A stretch of DNA of 12,094 nt, taken from positions 1 to 12,094 of the forward strand of contig JAOXYB010047858.1 of assembly GCA_028565635.1 (NCBI GenBank). Direction: 5' to 3'. Below, in pieces: positions 1 through 8,215 of the stretch (position 1 is its first letter; each line of letters starts with the position of its first letter). Source of the stretch: Phoronis ovalis (lineage: Eukaryota > Phoronida > Phoronidae). The translations under genes were made by a program, and so were the position numbers. A model generated the notes under the pieces. It had not been told where the DNA came from and did not search any database. It saw only the letters and a program-made list of their open reading frames with translations.

Positions 1-460
1 CTTGACCGTATTTGCACCCCTAACGAAGTGAAATTTTAACGATTACCCTAACGACTTCAAACTTCCAAACAACACCCCTTAGGAAGTGTCACACCTCCAA
101 AAAACCACCCCTTTTCGCGATTAGCCAAAAAAACAGAACCTAAGCAGTAACGCGCGTTACGCGCCAGCGGTTCGAAAGACATACCATTCCACGCGAAATT
201 GTGTTGGAACATGCGTACCCACTTTCATATTGACCCCCCCGGGAGAGTGTATTCCAGGGATCTGCGATTGAAAGTTACTTATCAAACTTTCATTCAGCAC
301 AATACTGTATCTGAACATCTGTTAGTAAGTTCTACAAAAATATCGTACGTAACCCTAAAACACGAAAATAAAACGTTTATCATATTGTACTGCCTGAAAT
401 AAAATTCAATGAATCCCACCGCACGAAAATAAGACTTTCACACCTCTAAGAAGATAAGTT
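1..460. repeat. Decayed repetitive sequence at window start
   Basis: CACCCCTAACGAAGTG near 15-30, CCCTAACGACTTC near 46-58 and CACCCCTTAGGAAGTG near 73-88 form a degenerate motif recurring about every 30 bases. ACGAAAATAA recurs at 362 and 423. A CCCGGGA...TATTCCAGGGAT segment near 238-262 resembles, from memory, the 3' tails of insect RTE-type LINEs. No coding potential is supported. GTAACGCGCGTTAC (147-160) is a perfect 14-base palindrome. Confidence 0.3.
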
Positions 461-686
461 TGCCCCCTCTATATACATGCAAGTACCTGAATAGGCTGAT
501 GTATGCTCATGTATGCATGTATCCATATATATATAACATTTCGCATTACAGGAATGGTCTATACTTCGTTGTTTAGAACCTTATGGGATTCTATGATTCC
601 CCAGCGATTCAGTTTCATTAAAATTAAGGTGCATGTGTTTATTTAGTTATTTTTTAATAGATTTATTGTTTTAAAAATCATTTCAG

Positions 687-803
687 GTCCTATTTTTAAG
701 AAAAGAAGATTTACCAAAGAACAAAGCTTGGTTTCTGTATTTAGTTGGTGCTTGCGTTGTTTTGGAAGCAATTTTCACAGATGTTTTATTATTTCAAGAC
801 TGA
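687..803 (+). CDS. Probable last exon of a membrane protein (partial, 5' exons outside window)
   Basis: After acceptor ATCATTTCAG, 38 codons stay open to a TGA at 801-803. The peptide begins VLFLRKEDLPKNKAW and continues with a hydrophobic stretch (FLYLVGACVVLEAIF, then DVLLF), which looks like a single membrane-spanning helix at the C-terminus. In the same frame a TAA (672-674) lies just upstream, so the frame is only usable by splicing. An ATTAAA at 875-880 could be the poly(A) signal. I do not recognise the family, and no upstream exons were found in 1-686. Confidence 0.4.
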   Translation, partial: VLFLRKEDLPKNKAWFLYLVGACVVLEAIFTDVLLFQD

Positions 804-874
804 AAAATATTCATTCACTTGAGACTAACTTTGTATTAGACTTTTGGTGCAGGTTAACTGCAGTGTTTTTAAAG

Positions 875-880
875 ATTAAA
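875..880 (+). terminator. Possible poly(A) signal ATTAAA for the upstream membrane-protein exon
   Basis: ATTAAA lies 72 bases after the TGA at 801-803 and shortly before the 903-1554 foldback element. It is a common variant signal, but AT-rich sequence makes chance occurrence likely. Confidence 0.25.
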
Positions 881-902
881 GTATTAGCATGATACAATTA
901 AG

Positions 903-1554
903 ACTAAGCTAGACCCTCGTCGTGAAAAATCTTCGTTACATTTTTTTCACACAATATCCATGTATTCTGAAATTTAACATTCTAGCTATGTCATATTGGT
1001 ATTTTTAAACTATTGTGTGAAATTTTTGAAGTTTAATTAGCGTTTAAGGTCACCCTATAAAAATCACTAGGTGCATTATAGGGGAAATCCAGTAAACCAA
1101 AATTCCTATTAATTATATTTTTAGGAAATAAACGATACTCTCGTAATTTGTTACGGACCATTTTTAAATTGCACCTGGGATTTTTGTTAAATAATCAATT
1201 TATTTTTTTAGCAAATAAAAAATACCTTTTTTGAACATAATTCAAAGATTATTCGCTATATTTACAATTTGGTCGTAACAAATAATGGGAGTATCGTGAA
1301 CTTCTTAAAAACATAGTTAGCTCGAATTTAGATCTACTGGATTTTCCGGTAAGTTACCTTATGATGATTTTTATGAGGTGTCATGAAACGTTAATTAAAT
1401 TTCATGCGTTGCACACACGAGTCTAAAATACCACCATGACATATCATGCATGTTAATAAAGTTTCAGAAACATTTATTTTGTGTGCAAATAAATGTAATG
1501 AGGATTTTTAGGATTTTTTTATCAGTGGTGACGAAGTGCTGGCTTAACCTTAGT
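903..1554. repeat. Long imperfect inverted repeat (foldback or MITE-like element)
   Basis: The left arm, about 903-1166, is the imperfect reverse complement of the right arm, about 1265-1554, with a loop near 100 bases. Exact blocks pair in order: ACTAAG at 903-908 with 1549-1554; TTCTGAAA 965-972 with 1462-1469; TTTAATTA 1032-1039 with 1392-1399; AAATCCAGTA 1085-1094 with 1335-1344; ACGATACTC 1132-1140 with 1289-1297; ATTTGTTACG 1146-1155 with 1274-1283. The collinear order shows real homology. No transposase frame was found. A non-autonomous DNA transposon or foldback element is likely; the superfamily is not assignable. Confidence 0.75.
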
Positions 1555-2822
1555 ATACGTACCCTTATGATGTAACAGTAGGAAGAACAAAGAAAAAATT
1601 ATATTATCTCGAATAAGTATTTAATAAAAAAAAACATTTATTAATCGTTGTTTTTCACTTATATGATTGTTTTAGCTTAGTGCCTTAACAAATTGTGAAT
1701 GCATTACCGGTTTTATGCAAATGGATAATTATGATTTTTTTCTATAAGCATCTGACTTGCATTAAAACTTACCCTTATTAGAAATGACAATAAGATATTT
1801 ACAATTACTCAGTCTATCAGAAGAATAACTAATTCTTAATTTTAATTGTTTATTGTAACACCTTGTATTTTATCCGGGTATAATGTATAATGGCGCCCTT
1901 GATCAACGTTCACAAAGGTGTGATTTTTTGTCATCTGCGCTATTCATCAGTGAGGCGGAGAAATGTAGCGTCATCGCAGGCTAACGGTCAACAAATTTTA
2001 AAATAAATTGAATTCCTAGTACAGATACATTTATTTTATGTTATAAATCATCATACCATGATACCTAAGAAAGACGAAATATCGTGTTCTTAAATCATTT
2101 TAAAACAATTTATAGTTGTTTATGATTATTCGTATTGAATATTAAAGCACAGTTTCTTTGAAAAAAATTGATTATATTTCTGTGGGATGTTTCACATGTC
2201 TTTCACCTGTTTAACCGCCAATTTTGACAATCTTATTTGTTTATACTACGTCAAGAATAACTGCCGTAGTAGAATCACTACACGGTAACATATAACATTT
2301 GTTCTCACTTCGGATATATCTTACGTGGACATCACACGTTTTATGTTACTTCTGACAGAAATTCTCATATTTATGTATACACACGGTAAAATAATTTTTG
2401 GGAAAATATTCGTAAGGTACAAACTTCTAAAATATTTTATAAATATCAAAATAACCAAATGACGTACTTCTCCGTTCCCCTAACCTTCGACTAACTGCCC
2501 GTAACCGTGTCATTAATAAATTCTGTATATTGGGTATCCCTTTATAGGATTTATAAATAATGCATCAGATAAGTGCCATTATTTATATAACGTGAAAAGT
2601 GACAGAATTAGCCCTCTTTAGTTTTAAAAGTACGTTTACCCGGCTTGTTGTGCATACGATAGTACAATAAACGGAATAAATATATAGATCAAGCAGGCCA
2701 ATGAAAGCGTACACGCTTTAGTTTCCCATACTTAATTAGTTTATTGCAGTAGTTCGTGATATGGAGTCTTTGCCCAGGGTTTAAAAAGCTGATGATAATG
2801 CATATGCATACATGGATTTTTG
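1555..2822. other. AT-rich intergenic stretch, no supported gene
   Basis: No long open frame on either strand. A GC-richer patch near 1886-1990 contains a 38-codon frame (1890-2006) starting MAPLINV, with nothing to support it. Small hairpins occur at 2245-2275 (TACTACG/CGTAGTA) and 2703-2718 (AAAGCGT/ACGCTTT). Probably the upstream region of the 2883 gene. Confidence 0.4.
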
Positions 2823-2860
2823 TATACATACGTAATCGTATATGTAGTATAACTACAGTC
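2823..2860 (+). promoter_or_regulatory. Possible TATA box and initiator of the secreted-protein gene
   Basis: TATACATA (2823-2830) lies 34 bases before the A of an initiator-like ACAGTC (2855-2860), about 26 bases ahead of the ATG at 2883. The arrangement fits an animal core promoter, but AT-rich DNA gives such matches by chance. An out-of-frame ATG lies at 2873. Confidence 0.25.
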
Positions 2861-2882
2861 CGTACTTTAGTGATGAGTGAAC

Positions 2883-3422
2883 ATGAACATGAACACCTGT
2901 TTAGCTTTGGTAATTCTCGTGTTTTCTACAGGATTAGTACAGTGCGAAAAAACAAATACTCGTGTAAGTTATGAACATATTAATTTATTCTCACAGTATC
3001 AGATTGCTTTTGTGGAACGTCTATAATTTAAAATTGGATATGTTTTTGACTTGAATGGAATACATGTTGAAGAAAGTGGGTAATTACAGGTTGCTGCTTG
3101 TAATTAAAATGTAAGGATATTGTCCCATTGTGTAAATTCTAAGAAATGACATATGTATCCCGGATCTGTACACTCAAACATATTTTTTTATACAAATCCC
3201 GTATTTAGAAGCAAAAAATGAAGTGACTAGTCTATCAAAATCGAAATTTTTTAGTGCCTTATGTTGTGCGATGATGAATATTTGGGATGTCTGTTCGACA
3301 TTTATGATAGTGATTATGACGATTGTGCCGAACGCCATTGTTCGCTGGGACTAATCCTACTGAACGATGGACCTCTGCTGTGCGACGTTCAGCATTCTTC
3401 TTGTAGGAGGAAATGCGAATAA
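2883..3422 (+). CDS. Predicted small secreted cysteine-rich protein, two exons, family unknown
   Basis: Exon 1 (2883-2963, 27 codons) encodes a classic signal peptide: MNMN, then the hydrophobic core CLALVILVFSTGLV, then QC and a polar EKTNTR. It ends at a perfect donor, CGT|GTAAGT. Exon 2 (3255-3422) follows an ATTTTTTAG acceptor in the same phase (0) and encodes 55 residues ending in TAA. The intron is 291 bases. An in-frame TGA at 2874-2876 bounds the start; Met3 is an alternative start. The product would have 82 residues with eight cysteines after the signal, at 28, 32, 39, 51, 56, 70, 77 and 81, an acidic Asp/Tyr-rich stretch (DIYDSDYDD) and a basic end (RRKCE). I recognise no family. 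Extracellular ligand, inhibitor or defence peptide are all possible. Expression is not shown. Confidence 0.55.
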
Positions 3423-3554
3423 GCCACTGCTGTAGCTTAATAATACTATTATGATTGGCATCACTGTTGCATTACGTCGATTTATAGATGCTGATTTGTA
3501 GTATTGTGAATTTGATGTACAAGTCTTTCAGACTGAGACATGTTTACAGTGTAT

Positions 3555-3607
3555 CCCTAAGCTAGGATATATAAAACTCGCAGAGTTTTATATATCCTAG
3601 CCCTAAG
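3555..3607. mobile_element. 39-base palindromic mini-element flanked by 7-base direct repeats
   Basis: Bases 3562-3600 form a perfect hairpin with 18-base arms (CTAGGATATATAAAACTC and its complement) and a GCA loop. Immediately outside are identical CCCTAAG copies at 3555-3561 and 3601-3607. This is the layout of an inserted palindromic element with a target site duplication, perhaps two terminal repeats left after internal deletion. It lies between the convergent ends of the secreted-protein gene and DNAJC12. Confidence 0.6.
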
Positions 3608-3634
3608 TTACAAAATACAGTGAATTTTCATGCT

Positions 3635-3640
3635 TTTATT
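3635..3640 (-). terminator. Possible DNAJC12 poly(A) signal
   Basis: TTTATT on the plus strand reads AATAAA on the minus strand, 391 bases past the DNAJC12 stop. Cleavage about 20 bases further would fall just before the palindrome at 3562-3600. It was the only AATAAA I saw on this strand between the stop and the palindrome. Confidence 0.35.
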
Positions 3641-4030
3641 ATTTATGTTATACTTATTAACTTTTGAAAAATCTAATTCAGTTAACAATATGTGTATCTG
3701 GGATGTTTAAAAAATACAATAAATAATTTTTAAAAAAATATAACTCCACAATTCCACTCCATATTTTATGAAAATCAAAGATTTTTGTGTCATCATAGTA
3801 TATACATATATAAATTACACAAAACATAAAATAAATGCACAAAATTCTCTAGCTGCCTCGGGAAAATCACAATTAACTGAAAATTCTAACACAAAATATC
3901 CAGTTTATGTATGATGGTAAACATATAGTAACTGTAGATATATCACAAAAGAAATAACTTTGTAAACACAAGTTAAATAATACTTCGGTGTACTGCATTA
4001 TTCATGGACATTTGTATTGATGCACTGCAT

Positions 4031-4186
4031 TTAAATGTCATAATTTCTGAATTTCTTCAGAAGGTCATTGGAGTTTAAATCCCTTTCCCAAAAACTTGTA
4101 GACCATGCTTCGTTATTGTTGCTTTCTGACTCTGGATGTTCAATCATTGCAGAGCTATCTTGTTTTATGTTACACCAATGCAATGA
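4031..4186 (-). CDS. DNAJC12: DNAJC12 exon 4 (C-terminal conserved motif)
   Basis: Acceptor TTTTGCAG|TCA. It encodes SLHWCNIK, a polar acidic linker, then WERDLNSNDLLKKFRNYDI and TAA at 4031-4033. Joining to exon 3 restores the exact residue count seen in human between the conserved Trp and SMHW. A candidate poly(A) signal on this strand (AATAAA, plus-strand 3635-3640) would give a 3' UTR of about 400 bases. Confidence 0.95.
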   Translation of the reverse strand, partial: SLHWCNIKQDSSAMIEHPESESNNNEAWSTSFWERDLNSNDLLKKFRNYDI

Positions 4187-5997
4187 CTGCAAAACAGTTA
4201 AACATAGAATATAGATCAATATACTGTTTTTTATTGTTGAAACTGGACAAACATACAATGAATGCAACAATCATGTTTAGTTTTATGTTGACACATTTAA
4301 CTCGACTACTGGAACAAAAATATACTGCAATGAGATGATAGCTATAAATATTGTTTTATATAATTGTATTCTGATTTCAAAAGAACATTGCATGTATACC
4401 ATGTGAAGTCTTTCTCTCATTGAGCACCATTCTTGATACGATATCCCTAATCCACTTCCTTTCCATCTATCATATTCTTTTCTTTTCCTTGGATCAGTCA
4501 AAGTTTGTTTTGCCTCTTGCAACTTTTTAAATTTGAATTCTAAATCATAAAGCAATGACTAAATATGAGCTTTTTACAGCTGAGAATTTTTTACAATTGG
4601 ACAAAACTGAACATAATTTAACTGCGCAATGCACTTCTTTGTGTGCTATGAACTTTGATGTCAAATTTTTGCTTATTTAAAACATTTACTCTCCTAATTA
4701 TATGACATTGGACTAGTCTAGAGGTACCTGCGTTTTTGTCGTGTTGATTTTTGTCTGGATGACATTCAAGTACCCGTGCTTTATACTCGACATTTATTTG
4801 TTCCATCTGAAAACAAAATTTAAAATTACATTTACACAGGAATGACCTAGACAACTAATGCCTGCTTAATGCTGGTTGTTCATGTTTAAATAGACTTTTC
4901 AGTGCTTTTGAGTGTTGAGTCTACTACATACACCATACACTAATAATGTGGCCCAATACTAATGTATGTATTGCTTCTAACACTTTCCTATTCAAAAACT
5001 ATCATCTTTGGAAGTTAACAAAAACAATGACAATTCCCATACAACAATGCTCCAATATTCTTAGTTTGTTATTAAAAACTAATAAAGTGAAAAATATATA
5101 AATATTTCTTGTGGTACAACATTTGTTGTATTTTACCTCGATAACTACAAAGCGGCCTTTAAATGGCATTTTCACTGATTTTTAACCAACTGACTGTTTG
5201 TAAACTTAACTTGGTAATAACAAACTAAGACCATCATAGTATTGCTGTATCAATAATTTCATCGTACAGGTGAGTTTTTACAATAGTTTTGAATAGGAAA
5301 GTGTTAGGACCAATACTTGGGATACAGATATTTGGGCCTATTATTAGGACTAACTGTACACTAGGTGAAGTAGCTGCTGTCTCATTTGTTGCTATAGATG
5401 GTTCACCATTACTAGTTTGTATTTATTTATCTCTTAAATATATAATTTTTGGCATTTTGAAGAACTGGTCTTTTATCACTTTTTGTAATCATTTAAAAAA
5501 TACCCCATGAAACTTCCAGTATCTTAAAAATTTTAATCTCGTCTGCCAGCTCTTAGATATAAGAAGTGAAAGAGTCCAGCTGTAGGCTGTCCATAGTGTG
5601 CTTTTATTAACTCTAAGCCGTCTAAAAAAGATGTTATAGAGTCCTCAGTGAATTAATCCCAAGGGCCGAACCCAATATTTCTTGGTATCGAATAACAGAA
5701 TATTGCTTACAGTCTCATAAATGATTTGTGAATCGCTAAAAATTAAATCCAAACAGTGAGCTGACGAACAATTGCATCATCCTCGACTTTTAAGATTTAT
5801 AGGATATATATATCCTAGTTTAAACCGAATGCACATTTACTTGCTTTGGTTAAACATTGTTCCTTTGCTGTAAATTATACACACCACATATGTGTAACCC
5901 ATTTTACCCTTGTGTCACTTACCGAAGTATGATCTGAACAACCTAAAATCTTGTAAAAATCGTCAAAAGATTGACTGCCGGAAGTACACAAATCCAT
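4031..5997 (-). CDS. DNAJC12: DNAJC12-type J-domain co-chaperone (JDP1), complete, four exons
   Basis: Small cytosolic type C J-protein; the human homologue stimulates HSP70 and assists folding of aromatic amino acid hydroxylases. Exons in transcript order: 5997-5923, 4806-4728, 4539-4400, 4186-4031. All junctions are GT-AG with matching phases (0, 1, 0), giving 149 residues (human about 198). The J domain spans about residues 11-76: FDDFYKILGC, then YKARVLECHPDK with the essential HPD at 41-43, then FKKLQEAKQTL and KEYDRWK. After it come SYQEWCSM and SLHW, both conserved in DNAJC12. The C-terminus LLKKFRNYDI closely matches the human ending LLRKFRNYEI, which is diagnostic. It is shorter than human because the acidic linker before this motif is reduced. 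Divergent from SIRT1, with 41 bases between starts. Confidence 0.95.
4400..4539 (-). CDS. DNAJC12: DNAJC12 exon 3 (J-domain helices III-IV and W motif)
   Basis: The acceptor is GATTTAG|AATTC. The alternative TAG 19 bases earlier would bring a TGA into frame and is rejected. It encodes FKKLQEAKQTLTDPRKRK, EYDRWKGS and SYQEWCSMRERLHM, and ends ATG|GTATAC. This is the FQKLQKAKEIL-to-QQWEAL block of human DNAJC12. Confidence 0.95.
4728..4806 (-). CDS. DNAJC12: DNAJC12 exon 2 (HPD motif)
   Basis: The acceptor TTTTGTTTTCAG precedes codon 26 and the donor is GCAG|GTACCT. It encodes MEQINVEYKARVLECHPDK and NQHDKNA, carrying the HPD tripeptide (41-43) that triggers HSP70 ATPase. The final G joins AA of the next exon to give Glu, reproducing the spacing of the human protein exactly. 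Confidence 0.95.
4807..5922 (-). other. DNAJC12 intron 1
   Basis: A 1,116-base intron with donor GTAAGT at 5922 and acceptor TTTTCAG at 4807. Contents: AT-rich sequence, a small hairpin TACAACA/TGTTGTA (5115-5130), a plus-strand open frame at 5289-5510 that is also open on the other strand and not convincing as a gene, and the palindrome at 5800-5817. Confidence 0.85.
5800..5817. repeat. Perfect 18-base palindrome TAGGATATATATATCCTA
   Basis: A self-complementary sequence in DNAJC12 intron 1. Its TAGGATATAT core equals the outer part of the 3562-3600 palindrome. No flanking direct repeat is seen. Confidence 0.7.
5923..5997 (-). CDS. DNAJC12: DNAJC12 exon 1 (start and J-domain helix I)
   Basis: A 75-base exon too short to show as a long open frame, recovered by looking for the missing J-domain start. 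It encodes MDLCTSGSQS then FDDFYKILGC and ends TCG|GTAAGT, phase 0. FYKILGC is the J-domain opening (human DYYTLLGC). No other in-frame ATG was seen upstream. The exon also contains CCGGAAGT (plus strand, 5978-5985). Confidence 0.93.
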
Positions 5998-6038
5998 CTT
6001 TATTTTGATGCGCAACCGGAAATGCGTGTTAGAGCAAA
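5978..6038. promoter_or_regulatory. Compact bidirectional DNAJC12-SIRT1 promoter with ETS-like sites
   Basis: Only 41 bases (5998-6038) separate the two start codons, so the core promoters and 5' UTRs must overlap or lie inside the partner gene's first exon. CCGGAAGT at 5978-5985 matches the ETS/GABP consensus often found in divergent housekeeping promoters. A second CCGGAA core lies at 6016-6021, between two ATGCG copies. No TATA box is evident. The start sites cannot be placed from sequence. Confidence 0.7.
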
Positions 6039-6091
6039 ATGGAGGATTTAGGTCGAAAGCGGAAAGCAGATCACTTAGAAAACGCTTCTAG
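6008..6091 (+). promoter_or_regulatory. Upstream AUGs overlapping the SIRT1 start
   Basis: Two out-of-frame ATGs precede the SIRT1 ATG: one at 6008 (27 codons, ends TAG 6089-6091) and one at 6022 (nine codons, ends TAG 6049-6051). Both overlap the SIRT1 start. If transcription begins upstream of them they could reduce or regulate SIRT1 translation; if it begins downstream, the 5' UTR is under about 17 bases. Confidence 0.4.
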
Positions 6092-6345
6092 TAGTGACCA
6101 CCCTCCTCGTATTCACGTTCATTATGAAGATCCAGAGCATGTACATAAAAGACGACGTGATGAAAGAAATATGAGTAAAGAATCAGCATGGATATATCAC
6201 GAATCTCCCGTTCCTTCACCGAAGGTTTCTGACAGCATTGCTGAGCTTGGAGATGGCGCCAAATTTGAAAGTGGTAACTCTAAACTAGACATGAAAAATA
6301 TTCGTATAATCACAGATGGACATCACGTAGAAGACTCTCCACTAG
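6039..6345 (+). CDS. SIRT1: SIRT1 coding exon 1 (N-terminal, basic, disordered)
   Basis: Encodes residues 1-102 plus the first base of codon 103. The ATG sits in a good context (AAAATGG) with TAG in frame just upstream. The peptide is charged and low in hydrophobics, with basic clusters RKRK and KRRRDE that probably act as nuclear localisation signals. This matches the role, but not the sequence, of the vertebrate SIRT1 N-terminus. The donor is CTAG|GTAGGA. Splicing from phase 1 to the exon at 7782 makes a GAG codon and keeps the frame. Confidence 0.9.
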
Positions 6346-8168
6346 GTAGGAATATTGTAGGCATATCGTCCTGTCTTACTCTTTCCACTTTGTATATATA
6401 TATGAAGTAATTTTTGTTATAGTTAATATATAAATAATAAATTAATTTAATATTAATAACTACTCCGGAATGGATACTTGACCGTAATGTAGTAGCTTAC
6501 AGCACAGTCATCTGGCGAGAAAGTATAGTTATATTTTAAAATAAATAAATGTATGATTGATATACTATCTATACAGCCACTTGTATAATCTATATGTAAA
6601 GTTTTGTAAACAGTACTAAAACAGTGGGCCAGTCTGGGGCAATATGGTTACTCTTCTAACTAATATTTATGCTCCAAAATATCAAATACCTAGACCTGTA
6701 TACAAATTATTTTCTTCAACTTCAAAACACAAAAGTATTCAGTTGGAAGCCGGATGTGAAACACTTTGTTCAATCAAACCTCGAGAAAAATCGCCAGAGC
6801 TGAAAGACTCACCAGGAGTTGTACACCATTTCAGAATCACTTTGGATACTCGCATCTGGATTCCAATGCACATAAATGGGGTTAAATTTGCATTTTAGAA
6901 TTGTTTTTGTAAGGCATCTGAATTTAGCATCGGGTAATAAAGAACTTAATATTTTTTTTGTGTTTGGAAGTTTGAAGAAAAATAATTTGTTATCAGATCG
7001 GTGTATGGATTGAGTGCAGGTATTTGATATTTAGAGTATAAATATTGGTTGAAAGAGGAGACATTGCCCCAGACTGGACCGGTGTTTCAGTACATGTTTA
7101 CTTGTAGATTACACAGGAGGCCATATGGATAGTATATTGTATATATTTATTTATTTATTTTAAAATATAACTACTCTTTTTCATCAGGTGACCGTGGCTT
7201 GCAGCTTACTGTAGGGTCATGGGTTTCTCCTATCTCAGACTGGTCGGACATCGAAAACACTTACTATCTTGATCAAAGAAATGAATTCTATACACATTTT
7301 TGCTTCAAATTCCACAACAGATCTGACGACATACAATTCAAAACACACTGTTGAAGACCTGCCATCCAATGAATGGATATCATGCTTTTGCACATGCATG
7401 AAGGATAGTCAAAGTCTGACTAGTCATGATCATGTGGACAAGTTTAAGGCTGTCCATAGTAAGGTCAGGTATTCAGGACTAGTAAATACCATACTTATAT
7501 TATAGTCCATGAATCTTTTTAACATGGTAATGGTATAGTGGTATAGTGGTATAGTGGTAATGGTATCTAGTGGTAATGGTATAGTGGTATAGTGGTAATG
7601 GTATAGTGGTATAGTGGTAATGGTATAGTGGTATAGTGGTAATGGTATAGTGGTTTATCGTTTGACTTTATTTCTTATATGAATGTATAATTGTATTTTG
7701 TTGCCAAAATATGGTCGGTTAAATCAGGCAAGTAGAGTTAAAAATTTATGAGTAAATATATGTGTGCTTTATATTTTATAGAGAATGATAATGCTATGAA
7801 GTCTGGTGATGAAATAAGCTCCAATGCTGTAAGTATAAACCAAAGTACTTAGTAAAGAAAAAAAATAGTGCCGAACTGGTTAGTACAGGTACTAAAAGAG
7901 GGAGAGGGGGGAAATAATTGACCAGGTGAACAACTGTAAAATAGGCTTTGAAGAAAAAATAGAGGATCCTAAATTATGTTACTATTACTTAAATATCAAT
8001 GTGTACAACTGATAATAGTTCGTTACTAATTTACGTGTTAATTATAAGTATGTTTTTTAGAAATAAAACATGCAAAATATGTTGATCATTGACACCATTG
8101 TATATGAGTACTATTTTTTTGTTTTTATACTCACAGTCTACCCCCGTTAATGGTGATGATAGTAGTAG

Positions 8169-8215
<47 letters not shown>

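Larger units (their letters stand above)
3423..4030. other. Convergent intergenic region between the secreted-protein gene and DNAJC12
   Basis: Holds the 3' untranslated ends of both flanking genes, the palindromic mini-element and AT-rich filler. A plus-strand AATAAA at 3718-3723 could end the secreted-protein transcript, in which case the two 3' UTRs overlap. No open frame is supported. Confidence 0.45.
6346..7781 (+). other. SIRT1 intron 1
   Basis: A 1,436-base intron holding the long inverted repeat (6479-7219), an exon-like open segment (7188-7354), a 22-base minisatellite (7525-7654) and TTTA-rich tracts. It may include an alternative exon, since the acceptor at 7187 is phase-compatible with exon 1. 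Confidence 0.7.

Noticed and set aside
115-185. Possible tRNA gene (GGTTCGAA B-box-like sequence near 169-176)
   Set aside because: No acceptable A box, cloverleaf or acceptor stem can be drawn around it.
199-402. 67-codon open frame near the window start
   Set aside because: It starts at a TTG and lies in decayed repetitive sequence, with no recognisable domain.
1890-2006. 38-codon frame starting MAPLINV in a GC-richer patch
   Set aside because: No signal peptide, domain or splice partner. It may be a promoter-proximal patch rather than a coding exon.
2756-2974. Plus-strand 72-codon open frame
   Set aside because: It overlaps the signal-peptide exon in another phase. Its own peptide has no recognisable feature and it does not end at a sensible splice site.
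4105-4338. Plus-strand open frame of 77 codons
   Set aside because: It lies opposite DNAJC12 exon 4 and the intron before it. The minus strand carries the conserved C-terminal motif, so this is a shadow frame.
5289-5510. 73-codon open frame in DNAJC12 intron 1
   Set aside because: It starts at a TTG, is also open on the opposite strand, and has no recognisable domain or splice context.
6478-6487. CTTGACCGTA shared with the window start (1-10)
   Set aside because: A single 10-base match is expected by chance many times in 12 kb and the flanks do not extend it.
6644-6898. 84-codon open frame in SIRT1 intron 1
   Set aside because: It spans the left arm and loop of the long inverted repeat and shows no protein similarity, so it is probably chance openness in an inserted element.
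7525-7654. CRISPR array
   Set aside because: The repeats are contiguous without unique spacers, in an animal intron; it is a minisatellite.
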